Below, piece by piece: positions 27,475 through 36,421 of a DNA stretch of 64,000 bases. The notes beneath the pieces were generated by a model. It was given only the letters and a program-made list of their open reading frames with translations, searched no databases and was not told the origin of the DNA. Origin of the DNA: Methylotenera sp. G11. GTDB taxonomy: Bacteria; Pseudomonadota; Gammaproteobacteria; Burkholderiales; Methylophilaceae. Position 1 is the stretch's first letter; each line of letters opens with the position of its first letter. The stretch lies in NCBI RefSeq assembly GCF_000799735.1, contig NZ_JUHH01000001.1, positions 2,419,387 to 2,483,386 of the forward strand. The letters are read 5' to 3'. A program made the translations under genes and the position numbers.

Positions 27475-28602
27475 TTGAAATTCGCATTCATTATCTTCAA
27501 GTATTTCCCTTATGGCGGCATGCAGCGCGATATGCTGCGCACGGCAAATGAGCTGCTTAAGCGCGGCCATCAGGTAGAGATATTTACCATGTCTTGGGAT
27601 GGTGATTCTGCGCCGGGCATCAAGGTGCATGTTTTGCCGCAAACCGGCCTGTTCAATTACTGGCGTTACCGGAAATTCATTGATACCGTGTTTGCACAGA
27701 TAAACGGCGGGCATTTCGATTACGTATTCGGTTATAACCGTATGGCAGGACTGGATGCGCACTTTGCAGCAGACCCGTGTTTTATCGAGCGTGCACACAA
27801 TCAACGCAGTTTTCTGTATCGCTTGTTACCAAGATCCAAGTGGTTTGCGGCCTGTGAAAAAGCTATTTTTTCACATGACAGTAAAACCGAGATACTGGCT
27901 GTTTCCCTGACCGAGAAAGCGCATTTCCAGAAATGGTACGGCACCCAAAGCGAGCGTTTCCATTACATTCCGCCGTTTTTGTCACCTGAGCGTTTTGTGC
28001 TGCATGATAAGCAGGCGATGCGCACGCATCTGCGTCATGCCTTTGGCTTTGCCGAAAATGATTTTGTCTTTTTGCTGACCGGTTCCGGGTTCTCAATGAA
28101 GGGGCTGGATCGCGCCATTCTGGCTGTGGCGGCACTGCCGGAGAACCTGAGGGCAAATACAAGGCTGGTAGCAGTAGGGCAGGACAATCCAAAGAATTTC
28201 AGCCGGATGGCTAAAAAATTAGGCCTGGAAAAGAACGTGGTCATTTCAAAAGGGCGGCCGGACATTCCGCAGCTCATGCAAGGTGCCGATGTTTGCGTGC
28301 ACCCCGCTTACCGCGAAAATACCGGCCTGGTGATTCTGGAAGCGATGGCTTGCGGCGCGCCTGTCCTGGTGACCGCGAGCTGCGGTTATGCGCACCATGT
28401 GGCGGATGCCGATGCGGGTATCGTGAGCGAATTGCCGTTTGACCAGCACCGGTTCAACGAGCAGTTCCTGACCATGAGGCAGTCTGGGCAGAAGGCGCAG
28501 TGGTCGGCTAATGGCCTGCAGTATGTGCAGGCAGTGATGCAGGCCAACGATGGCAGTGCCGAAGCCAATATCCTGATTAACCTGGCACAAAGAAAACAGT
28601 AA
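27475..28602 (+). CDS. waaG: LPS core glucosyltransferase WaaG (GT4 family)
   Basis: This 375-residue GT-B enzyme starts at a TTG with KFAFIIFKYFPYGGMQRD, the WaaG-type acceptor loop. It has the C-terminal E(x7)E motif (ENTGLVILEAMACGAPV). It should add the first hexose to heptose II of the core. waaP follows 2 bases later, the same order as in Pseudomonas and E. coli core loci. Confidence 0.9.
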   Translation: MKFAFIIFKYFPYGGMQRDMLRTANELLKRGHQVEIFTMSWDGDSAPGIKVHVLPQTGLFNYWRYRKFIDTVFAQINGGHFDYVFGYNRMAGLDAHFAADPCFIERAHNQRSFLYRLLPRSKWFAACEKAIFSHDSKTEILAVSLTEKAHFQKWYGTQSERFHYIPPFLSPERFVLHDKQAMRTHLRHAFGFAENDFVFLLTGSGFSMKGLDRAILAVAALPENLRANTRLVAVGQDNPKNFSRMAKKLGLEKNVVISKGRPDIPQLMQGADVCVHPAYRENTGLVILEAMACGAPVLVTASCGYAHHVADADAGIVSELPFDQHRFNEQFLTMRQSGQKAQWSANGLQYVQAVMQANDGSAEANILINLAQRKQ

Positions 28603-28604
28603 TC

Positions 28605-29420
28605 ATGATGTGCGAAAAAACGCTAGCTGTGCCCGATGGGATCAAACAATCGCTTGGCGGCGGTGATACGTTCGATGCGCTGATGCAGTTGCAGGGCAAG
28701 GCGTTTCGCGACGTTAAAGGCCGCAAGACCATACAGGTGCAGCTGGCTGGTAACAGTTATTTCCTGAAGCAGCATTTCGGCGTGGGCTGGGGAGAGATTT
28801 TTAAAAACCTGCTGTCTTTCAAGAAGCCGATCCTGGGCGCCTTGACCGAAGTGCAGGCCATAGAGAAACTGGATAAGCTGGGCATTGCCACCACGCCGCT
28901 GGTCGCGTACGGGCAGCGGGGCAGCAACCCCGCACACCTGCAGTCATTTGTGCTGACGCGGGATCTGGGGGATATTACTTCACTGGAAGATTTGTGCGCA
29001 GGCTGGAAAGTAACGACGCCTGATGCCGGATTCAAACGCCGGCTGATCATGCAGGTTGCCGCAATCGCAAAGCAACTGCATGAGAATGGCGTAAACCACC
29101 GTGATTTCTACATCTGCCACTTTTGTCTTGATAATACCGCACTGCCTGCCGTCAGGCTTTACCTGATAGACCTGCACCGTGTGCTGATACATGCCGCGCC
29201 TTCGTTCAGCGCCAATGTCAAGGATATTGCCGCATTGTATTTTTCAAGTATGGATATCGGCCTGACGACGCGTGATTATTTGCGCTTCAAGCGGCACTAC
29301 CGGAAGCAGGATGCAAGCTTCTGGCAGCAGGTTGAAACCCGTGCGCAAAAGCTTTATGCCAAATTCAATAGCGCAAAGTTCCAGGATCGGCTGGCGAAAG
29401 AAAAGTCACTTATCCGGTAG
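28605..29420 (+). CDS. waaP: LPS core heptose(I) kinase WaaP/RfaP
   Basis: This 271-residue protein kinase-like enzyme has an N-lobe Lys in YFLKQHFG, the catalytic motif VNHRDFYICHF (HRD with downstream residues), and a DFG-like ID in YLIDLHR. WaaP phosphorylates O-4 of heptose I, which is important for outer-membrane stability. It follows waaG closely. Its 3' end overlaps the convergent acyltransferase gene by 11 bases. Confidence 0.93.
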   Translation: MMCEKTLAVPDGIKQSLGGGDTFDALMQLQGKAFRDVKGRKTIQVQLAGNSYFLKQHFGVGWGEIFKNLLSFKKPILGALTEVQAIEKLDKLGIATTPLVAYGQRGSNPAHLQSFVLTRDLGDITSLEDLCAGWKVTTPDAGFKRRLIMQVAAIAKQLHENGVNHRDFYICHFCLDNTALPAVRLYLIDLHRVLIHAAPSFSANVKDIAALYFSSMDIGLTTRDYLRFKRHYRKQDASFWQQVETRAQKLYAKFNSAKFQDRLAKEKSLIR

Positions 29421-30270
29421 CAGAGGGGGGCGGTTTCGCCTTGCGGCTGACTTTATAGCGGTGGTAGCCCCAGTAGTACTGTGACGGACATTGCCTGATC
29501 TGCTGTTCAATGGCCTGGTTCAGCAGGTCGGGCGTTGCAATCGCATGATCTTCCAGTTTGGAGCAGTGTATGCGGAAGCCCTTGCCGTGTGCGAGCCTTT
29601 CGCCGAATGCCATGATGACGGTGGCCCCTGTTTTTTCAGCGAGTTTACTGGCCAGCGACATGGTGTAGGCCGGCTTGCCGAAAAATGGCGCCCACTCTCC
29701 CTCCCCCGCAGCAGGCTTCTGGTCGGGCAGGATGCCGATGGCTTCATTGTTTTTAAGCGCCTGCATGAGCAGGCGCACGCCTGCGGTGTTTGCCGGCGCA
29801 AGCTTGACATTGCCTTTGCTGCGGCCGCTGTCAATGAGCGGTGCGATCCAGGATTTCTTTGGCGGGCGGAACAATACCGTGATCGGGTGGAAGTGCCCGT
29901 AGTAAATGGAAGTGATCTCGAAGCAGCCCAGGTGCGGTGTCAGAAAGATCAGCCCCTTGCCGCGGGCAAGCGCTTCATCAATCAGATGCCAGTTGGTGGC
30001 GGATTGCACTTTGCCTACCGCTTCCTGCTCCGACCATGCCCAGATTGCGAGTGTTTCCAGGATAGCCTTGCCTGATTCCTGGGTGTTTTCTTTAATCACC
30101 TGTTCAAATTCAGCTTCGTTTCTGCATAAGCCGCTCTGGCGGAGGTTCGCGCGCTGTATGCGGACGGTGGATGGCGTAAGCCGGTGCAGCAGCCATCCCA
30201 GCATTTTTCCTATGCGGTGGATTGTGGGCAGCGGCAGGCGGGACAGGATTTTAGATAAGAGTTTCAGCAT
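29410..30270 (-). CDS. Lipid A biosynthesis acyltransferase (LpxL/HtrB family)
   Basis: This 286-residue inner-membrane-associated acyltransferase has the H(x4)E/D catalytic motif in TPHLGCFEI and the glycine-rich block ILPDQKPAAGEG. It transfers a secondary acyl chain to the Kdo-lipid A precursor. It is the only - strand gene within the waaG to carbamoyltransferase stretch, and its 3' end overlaps waaP. Which acyl position it serves (LpxL or LpxM type) is not clear. Confidence 0.9.
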   Translation of the reverse strand: MLKLLSKILSRLPLPTIHRIGKMLGWLLHRLTPSTVRIQRANLRQSGLCRNEAEFEQVIKENTQESGKAILETLAIWAWSEQEAVGKVQSATNWHLIDEALARGKGLIFLTPHLGCFEITSIYYGHFHPITVLFRPPKKSWIAPLIDSGRSKGNVKLAPANTAGVRLLMQALKNNEAIGILPDQKPAAGEGEWAPFFGKPAYTMSLASKLAEKTGATVIMAFGERLAHGKGFRIHCSKLEDHAIATPDLLNQAIEQQIRQCPSQYYWGYHRYKVSRKAKPPPSATG

Positions 30271-30403
30271 AAGTTATGTCCGGCATTTTATATCGTAACG
30301 GCCTGTAGTTGATGATGAAGTTTGTGAATTTATGATTGTGCAAATTAAATAATTAAAGCCTGATAAAATGCTGATGATAAAAATGACAATGATGGAGTGG
30401 GAT

Positions 30404-31174
30404 TTGCTTACTTATATCTCTGAAAAACATGCACAAGCTTTGAGAACGCGCGGGTAGCATACTTTTGAGCAGGTATGGAGGCATCCGATAGAGTGGTTTG
30501 AAGCGCCGAATGAAAGCCGCGGCGGCTGGAGCGGCGTCGGGCGTTTGCAGCTGGAGTTGCCGGGCGGCGGCTCTTTAAGCCTGTTCGTGAAAAAGCAGCA
30601 GAATCATGGCCGGCCGACATTGCTGCATCCGCTGGCTGGCGAACCCACTTTCAGGCGCGAATATAAGCGCTTGCAGTATTTGCAGCGCAAGGGAATCGCC
30701 GCGCCGCAAGTGGTTTTTTACGCTGAGCAGCTTGTGGATGGCAAAGCCTGTGCGATTCTGGTGACTGAGGAACTGGACGGTTACCAGTCTCTGGAAAGCC
30801 TTGCTGAGCCTTTGCTCGCACAGAAAGCCTTTACGCACAGGCAGAAGCAGCAGCTGTTCAAGGTGATTGCATCATCGATCCGTAACTTTCATGCGCTTGG
30901 TTTAGCCCATCGGGCGCTGTACCCTAAACACATTTTTGTGAAAGATGCCGGAAACCATGCCCAGATAGCGCTGATTGACCTGGAAAAAGCGCGTTTCAGC
31001 CCGTTTTTCTGGTATCGCGCCTATTATGACCTTGCGGCACTTAACCGCCATGCCGCACATTGGAAGCGCACGGATCGCCTTTACCTGTTCATGCAGTACT
31101 GCCGCATCAAGCGGCTGGGCACGCTGGGCAAATGGTTTTGCCGCAGGCTGATCAAGCGCTCGCAGCGCAAATAA
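30404..31174 (+). pseudogene. InaA-like LPS kinase gene with an in-frame amber stop
   Basis: A TTG at 30404 with GGAG 6 bases upstream starts a frame reading LTYISEKHAQALRTRG, then TAG at 30455-30457. It continues without further stops as HTFEQVWRHPIEWFEAPN and RGGWSGVGRLQLELPGG through to 31174. The RGGWSGV segment is the conserved N-terminus of InaA/Kdo-kinase-like proteins. The rest has the Lys, GLAHRALYPKHI catalytic loop and IDLEKAR. There is no ATG or GTG between the stop and the conserved block; the first usable codon is TTG at 30545, which would delete it. It is either a pseudogene or a sequence error. Confidence 0.75.
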
Positions 31175-31206
31175 CAGGAAAACTCAAGAAGTGGAAAAGC
31201 AAAGCA

Positions 31207-32913
31207 ATGTCTACCGTCAAGCAGTCATTTTCTAACCCGGCTTCCAGCGCAGGCTGGAAAGCTATTTTCAGCCTGTATCTGTTCTTTGCATATTTCTCGG
31301 TTCTGCCGCAGCTGATTCTGTATGTCACCGATAACACGGTCTTTGTCGGCCTGCGGCAGGCGATTGTCATGAGTGTTTTGTGGTTCGTGCCGGTATTTCT
31401 GCTGCCGCGCTTTTCCAGGACTATCGTTGCGGCAGTCGGCGTGCTGCTCTGGCTTACGTCGCTGGTGAGTATTGCCTATTTCTGCATCTATGGCCAGGAG
31501 TTCTCCCAAAGCGTCATTTTTACGATTTTTGAATCCAATCCGGCAGAAAGCCGGGAGTTTATCGCCCAGTATTTTGTCTGGTGGATGATCCCGGTATTCC
31601 TGGCACATACGCTGGTTGCATGGCTGTTGTGGCGCAATGTGAAGCCATTCGTGATGCCGCCTGAAAAAGCGTGGCTGCTGAGCGGGCTGATCCTGGCTGG
31701 TCTGCTTGTTTACCCGTTTCTGAAATACAAGTTCATTGACCACGACCATGCAGACCAGGTGGTTGAAAAACTGCAGTTAAGGTTTGAGCCTGCCGTGCCG
31801 TGGCAATTGGTGATCGGTTATGTGCAGTATCGAGAACAGCTTGCGAGTATGGAAGCGTTGCTGCGGGGCAATGCGCAGATCCCGCCGTTGCAGAATCTGC
31901 AGGATAAGAACGCAGGCCTGCCCGCTACTTTGGTATTGGTGATCGGCGAGTCTACCAATCGCCAGCATATGAGCCTGTATGGCTATCCGCGTAAAACTAC
32001 GCCGCAGCTTGATGCCATGAAAGATGAGCTGCTGGTGTTCAAGCAGGTGGTCGGTCCCAGGCCATATACGATAGAAGCGCTGCAGCAGGTGCTTACTTTT
32101 GCCGACCAGCAGCATCCGGATTTATACCTGACCAAGCCATCCATCATGAACATGATGAGGCAGGCCGGTTATAAATCTTTCTGGATCACCAACCAGCAGA
32201 CGATGACCAAGCGCAACACCATGCTGACGACGTTTTCCAAATACACCGATAAGCAGGTGTACCTGAACCATACACGCCTGCAGAACTCGCGCCAGTATGA
32301 TGGTGATGTGCTGGCGCCGTTTGCCGAGGCGTTGCAGGATCCGGCGCCGCGCAAGCTGATTGTGTTGCATCTGCTCGGTACGCATATGAAATATAAATAC
32401 CGGTATCCGGATGAGTACATCCATTTCAAGGACAATGCGAACCTGGCTCCGGGGCTGGATAAAAACAAGGTTGAGGTGATCAACGCATACGATAATGCTG
32501 TTTTGTATAATGACTTTGTGGTCTCGAATATCATCAAGACGTACAAGGCAAGCCGGCAGCATGGCTTCCTGGTATATTTTTCCGATCACGGGGAAGATGT
32601 CTACGAGGCGCCCGGATACAGTGTGCTTGGGCGTAACGAGTCAAGCCCGACCCTGCCTATGTATGCTGTTCCGTTCTTGCTGTGGATGACGCCGGACTGG
32701 CGTGCAAAAATGCCTGAAATCAGTAATGATGTGCTGGAACGCCCTTATAGCACCTCGCATTTCATCCATACCTGGGCTGATCTGGCAGGGCTGCAGTTTA
32801 CCGATTATGAGCCGCATAAGAGCTTGATCAACCCCAGGTTTGAAGCATTGCCGCTGCTGGTTGGCAATCCGAATGACCCGAAATCGCTCAAAGTGCTGCC
32901 AAAGGCAAAATAA
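31207..32913 (+). CDS. LPS phosphoethanolamine transferase (EptA/CptA-type, DUF1705-like plus sulfatase fold)
   Basis: This 568-residue inner-membrane enzyme has five N-terminal transmembrane helices and a periplasmic alkaline-phosphatase-fold domain. The catalytic motif is GESTNRQHMSLYGYPR with nucleophile Thr250. The zinc motifs GTHMKYKYRYP and YFSDHGEDVYE are present. The motif looks like CptA, which adds phosphoethanolamine to core heptose, more than EptA. The frame opens at 31060 inside the previous gene; the ATG at 31207 begins the first helix region and is preferred. Confidence 0.88.
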   Translation: MSTVKQSFSNPASSAGWKAIFSLYLFFAYFSVLPQLILYVTDNTVFVGLRQAIVMSVLWFVPVFLLPRFSRTIVAAVGVLLWLTSLVSIAYFCIYGQEFSQSVIFTIFESNPAESREFIAQYFVWWMIPVFLAHTLVAWLLWRNVKPFVMPPEKAWLLSGLILAGLLVYPFLKYKFIDHDHADQVVEKLQLRFEPAVPWQLVIGYVQYREQLASMEALLRGNAQIPPLQNLQDKNAGLPATLVLVIGESTNRQHMSLYGYPRKTTPQLDAMKDELLVFKQVVGPRPYTIEALQQVLTFADQQHPDLYLTKPSIMNMMRQAGYKSFWITNQQTMTKRNTMLTTFSKYTDKQVYLNHTRLQNSRQYDGDVLAPFAEALQDPAPRKLIVLHLLGTHMKYKYRYPDEYIHFKDNANLAPGLDKNKVEVINAYDNAVLYNDFVVSNIIKTYKASRQHGFLVYFSDHGEDVYEAPGYSVLGRNESSPTLPMYAVPFLLWMTPDWRAKMPEISNDVLERPYSTSHFIHTWADLAGLQFTDYEPHKSLINPRFEALPLLVGNPNDPKSLKVLPKAK

Positions 32914-32920
32914 CCTATCA

Positions 32921-34438
32921 ATGACCGTGCTATTTGAACCATCGATGACAACAGAACCTGATCCGCATTCTCAACACAAACCCGCGTTTGGCGCAGCGCT
33001 TGAGCGGCTGGGGCTTGACGATGGCTCTGACCTGACAGAGCTGGCCCTGGTACGTGCAGTGCCCGGCAGGCGCTATGTCTACCGGGCCCGCTGGCAAGGG
33101 CAGGATGTTTATGCCAAGCTGTTTACGGGTAAAAACCATGCCTACTATGCGGGTCGTGACCTGGCTGGGGTGCAGCGCCTGGCGGCGGCCGGCATCGAGA
33201 CACCGCCGTTATTGTTTCAGGGAGGCGTGCCGGATGCGCAGGCGCGGGTTCTGGTTTTTCTGGCAATCGGGCAGGCCAGTAACGCAGAGCAGGCCTGGTC
33301 CGGTTATGATGCCAGGGCGCGTTTCACGCTGGCGCAGAGGCTGGTGCAGACACTGGCGCGGCACCATCAGGCCGGGCTCATCCAGACCGATCTCTATTTC
33401 AAGAATTTCCTGGTGCAGGGCGAGGTCGTTTATACGCTGGATGGTGACGGTATCCGCCGCTTACGCGTACTGTTTCAGCAGCGCCAGAGGCTGCGTAACC
33501 TGGCAACGCTTTTTTCCAAGATGGATGTGCTGGATGACCAATGGATCCCGGAGCTTTATACCTGTTACTGCCGGCAGTTGAACGCTGACTGCAAACCGGC
33601 TGACCTGGCGGCATTGCGCTCGCTGACGCAGCGGATCCGTAGCCGGATGGCCAGCGCCTATGCTGACAAAAAAGTATTCAGGACCTGTACCGATGTGCAG
33701 GTAACGCGGCGCTTTGATTATTTTCTGGCGGTTGCCCGGGGTTTTGGCCTGGCTCCGGCTTCGCTTGGCTTGCTGGATGCTGCACTTGCCGATCAAAAGG
33801 CCAATCTTAAAAACGGCAATACCTGCACTATCGCCCGCACCTTGATCGCTGACCGGCAGGTCGTGGTCAAGCGCTATAACATTAAAGATTTCTGGCATGG
33901 ATTGAACCGGGCATTTCGCCCCAGCCGTGCCGCCGCATCATGGGCAAATGCGCACAGGCTGCTCATTTCCAGAATTGCTACGCCCGAACCACTGGCGTTG
34001 ATGGAAGAACGGCTGGGGTTGTTGCGCCGCCGGGCTTACTATGTGAGCGAATATCTGGATGCGCCGGATGCGCTGCAGTTCTTTGCACAATCTTCATCGC
34101 CGGACGACAGGGAAGCGGTTGCGCGTAATCTTGCCACCTTGTTTTACAGGCTATACCTGCTTAAATTCTCGCATGGGGATTGCAAGGCGACCAATATCAA
34201 GATTGTTGACCTGTCACCGGTGCTGATAGACCTGGATGGCATGCGGTCATACCGCTTGCCGCGCATTTTTGACAGCCTGTTCAAGCGCAGGCATGTTAAA
34301 GACCTGAAACGCTTAATGAAGAACTGGGAGCATGACGCGGCAACAACAGCCTTGCTGAAGCAGGCATTGCAGGTTGAGTATGCATCCCAGGGGCTATATC
34401 GGGGCGATGCTATCTTAATTCGAGCAGGTATTGCCTAA
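32921..34438 (+). CDS. Tandem LPS kinase: two WaaP/Kdo-kinase-like domains in one protein
   Basis: This protein is about 505 residues. The first kinase domain (about 35-235) has a Lys66 candidate (VYAKLF), catalytic Asp157 and Asn162 in QTDLYFKNFLV, and metal Asp174/176 in LDGDG. The second (about 300-490) has Lys317 (VVVKRY), Asp420 and Asn425 in HGDCKATNIKI, and Asp437/439 in IDLDGM. Both look intact, so two core phosphorylations are possible. The frame opens at 32840 within the upstream gene; the ATG at 32921 lies 7 bases after that stop, and a second ATG at 32945 is possible. Function is inferred from context. Confidence 0.85.
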   Translation: MTVLFEPSMTTEPDPHSQHKPAFGAALERLGLDDGSDLTELALVRAVPGRRYVYRARWQGQDVYAKLFTGKNHAYYAGRDLAGVQRLAAAGIETPPLLFQGGVPDAQARVLVFLAIGQASNAEQAWSGYDARARFTLAQRLVQTLARHHQAGLIQTDLYFKNFLVQGEVVYTLDGDGIRRLRVLFQQRQRLRNLATLFSKMDVLDDQWIPELYTCYCRQLNADCKPADLAALRSLTQRIRSRMASAYADKKVFRTCTDVQVTRRFDYFLAVARGFGLAPASLGLLDAALADQKANLKNGNTCTIARTLIADRQVVVKRYNIKDFWHGLNRAFRPSRAAASWANAHRLLISRIATPEPLALMEERLGLLRRRAYYVSEYLDAPDALQFFAQSSSPDDREAVARNLATLFYRLYLLKFSHGDCKATNIKIVDLSPVLIDLDGMRSYRLPRIFDSLFKRRHVKDLKRLMKNWEHDAATTALLKQALQVEYASQGLYRGDAILIRAGIA

Positions 34439-34482
34439 ACTAAAGTAAAATAACGAAAAATGAATTTTCTGAGAGTATTAGC

Positions 34483-36201
34483 ATGATAGTTTTAGGTTTA
34501 TCTGGCGCGTTAGGCCATGATGCTTCGGCCGCAATCCTGGTCGATGGCAAAATCATTGCGGCGGCCGAGGAAGAGCGTTTTATCCGTGACAAGCACGCCA
34601 AGAATCAGTTTCCTTACGAGGCGGCCAGGTTCTGCATGCAGCAGGCTGGTGTCAAGCCCGAGGACGTCGATATCGTTGCGTTTCCGTACGCCGAAATCCC
34701 GCTCAGCAGCAATGCGCGCTGGCATTATGCCAAACGCCACTGGTATGCACCGGATCGTGCCCTGGATGCGATATTCAACGGTAACCGCCGCTTCCGCCGC
34801 AACCGTGATAAATCACTGAAACTGATGGCTGACCTGGGCTTGAGCAAAGCGGAATTCGTTCCGGTCGAGCATCACCTTGCGCATGCGTCCAGCGCTTACC
34901 ACCTGAGTGGTTTCAAGGAAAAAACCGCGATTGTTGGTATTGACGGCAAGGGTGAATACGCAACCACGTTCTTCGGCTACGGCGAAAACGGCAAGATCCA
35001 TAAAATCAAAGAGTTTTATGACCCGGACTCATTAGGCGGCATGTATGGCGCCATCACCGAGTATCTTGGTTTCGAGATGCTGGATGGCGAATTCAAGGTG
35101 ATGGGCATGGCACCCTATGGCGATGCCAGCAAGTATGACTTGTCAAGGCTGGTCATTTTCGAAGACGGTGATCTGCGTATTAATACCAAACTAGTCAACG
35201 TGGTCGGTTTGCGCCGTTACAAGGAAAACGGCAAAGGCTATTATTTCACGCCGGAGCTGATCGAGTGGCTGGGACCCAAGCGCCATGGCGATGAGATCGA
35301 CAACCCTTATATCCACTATGCAGCATCCGTACAGCAGTTGCTGGAAGATGTCGCACTGAAGATGATCGACTATTACCTGGGCGACATCATCAAGGAAACC
35401 GGCCGTATTGCCATGGCTGGCGGCGTTGCGCTGAACGTGAAGCTGAACCAGCGCATCATTGCCATGCCGCATGTGAAAGAGCTGTTCGTGCAGCCGGCTT
35501 CAGGCGATAACGGTACCTCGCTTGGCGCAGCCACTTATGCCGCGCACCTGGCGGGCGACACGATCCAAAAAATGGAGCATGCCTACCTGGGGCCTGCATT
35601 CACGACTGAACAGTGTATTGCAGCCTGTGAGGCGCACCCGTCCAAACCGATATTTACGCGTGTGGAAAACGCGGCACAGAAAGGTGCCGAACTTCTGGCG
35701 AGCGGTAACCCGCTGGCCTGGCTGCAAGGGCGCATGGAATTCGGGCCGCGCGCCTTGGGCTGCCGCAGCATCCTGGGCGACCCGAGTTACCCGGGCGTGG
35801 CAGACCGCATCAATGCGCAGATCAAGTACCGCGAGCGCTGGCGCCCGTTCTGCCCGAGCATGCTGGACCGCGCGGCAGTAGATATCCTGCAGACCGAGCA
35901 CCCGGCGCCATACATGACGTTCACGTTTGATGTGGCCGAGCACTGGAAATCACGCATTCCTGAAGTGGTGCATGAGGATGGCACTGCGCGTGCGCAAGTG
36001 GTCACGCGTGAAACCAACCCGCGTTATTACGAGCTGATCGAGCATCTGGAACAGCTGCGCGGCGTGCCTGTGGTGTTGAATACATCATTGAACAGAAGGG
36101 GTGAGCCGATGATCTGTTCACCCAAGGACGCACTCGATATGTTCTATGGCTGCGACCTGGAATACCTGATGATGGAAGACGTGCTGGTGACCAAAAAATA
36201 A
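34483..36201 (+). CDS. NodU/CmcH-family carbamoyltransferase (probable LPS core O-carbamoyltransferase)
   Basis: This 572-residue protein starts MIVLGLSGALGHDASAA, the NodU/TobZ ASKHA-type domain. It has VEHHLAHASSAY with metal-binding His residues and a C-terminal YrdC-like domain containing GRMEFGPRALGCRSIL. These enzymes transfer carbamoyl from carbamoyl phosphate to a hydroxyl. In Pseudomonas a homologue in the same LPS context (WapO) is thought to carbamoylate core heptose. It is the last gene before a strong terminator. Confidence 0.9.
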   Translation: MIVLGLSGALGHDASAAILVDGKIIAAAEEERFIRDKHAKNQFPYEAARFCMQQAGVKPEDVDIVAFPYAEIPLSSNARWHYAKRHWYAPDRALDAIFNGNRRFRRNRDKSLKLMADLGLSKAEFVPVEHHLAHASSAYHLSGFKEKTAIVGIDGKGEYATTFFGYGENGKIHKIKEFYDPDSLGGMYGAITEYLGFEMLDGEFKVMGMAPYGDASKYDLSRLVIFEDGDLRINTKLVNVVGLRRYKENGKGYYFTPELIEWLGPKRHGDEIDNPYIHYAASVQQLLEDVALKMIDYYLGDIIKETGRIAMAGGVALNVKLNQRIIAMPHVKELFVQPASGDNGTSLGAATYAAHLAGDTIQKMEHAYLGPAFTTEQCIAACEAHPSKPIFTRVENAAQKGAELLASGNPLAWLQGRMEFGPRALGCRSILGDPSYPGVADRINAQIKYRERWRPFCPSMLDRAAVDILQTEHPAPYMTFTFDVAEHWKSRIPEVVHEDGTARAQVVTRETNPRYYELIEHLEQLRGVPVVLNTSLNRRGEPMICSPKDALDMFYGCDLEYLMMEDVLVTKK

Positions 36202-36247
36202 ATCAGGTAATGGCTTGATTCAGATTGATTTCCTGCCTGTTTTTATT

Positions 36248-36280
36248 AAACAAAAGCCGCTTTAAAAGCGGCTTTTGTTT
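36248..36280 (+). terminator. Terminator of the LPS decoration gene cluster
   Basis: A 15-bp stem (36248-36262 with 36266-36280) contains AAAAGCCGC / GCGGCTTTT and ends in GTTT. It lies 46 bases after the carbamoyltransferase stop and separates it from edd. The rest of the 220-base gap holds no gene that I can see and is a likely place for the edd promoter. Confidence 0.85.
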
Positions 36281-36421
36281 GACGATAAGGCCGACTTTAG
36301 CGATAATCGGGGATAATGTTTTTTCTTGACTATGTAACAAACATTGCGTGACAGCCATTGTGTAATGTCAACTTGCCTAGTTCCGCTATTGAGTCAGTTA
36401 TCTGAATAAGAGTATCTAATT

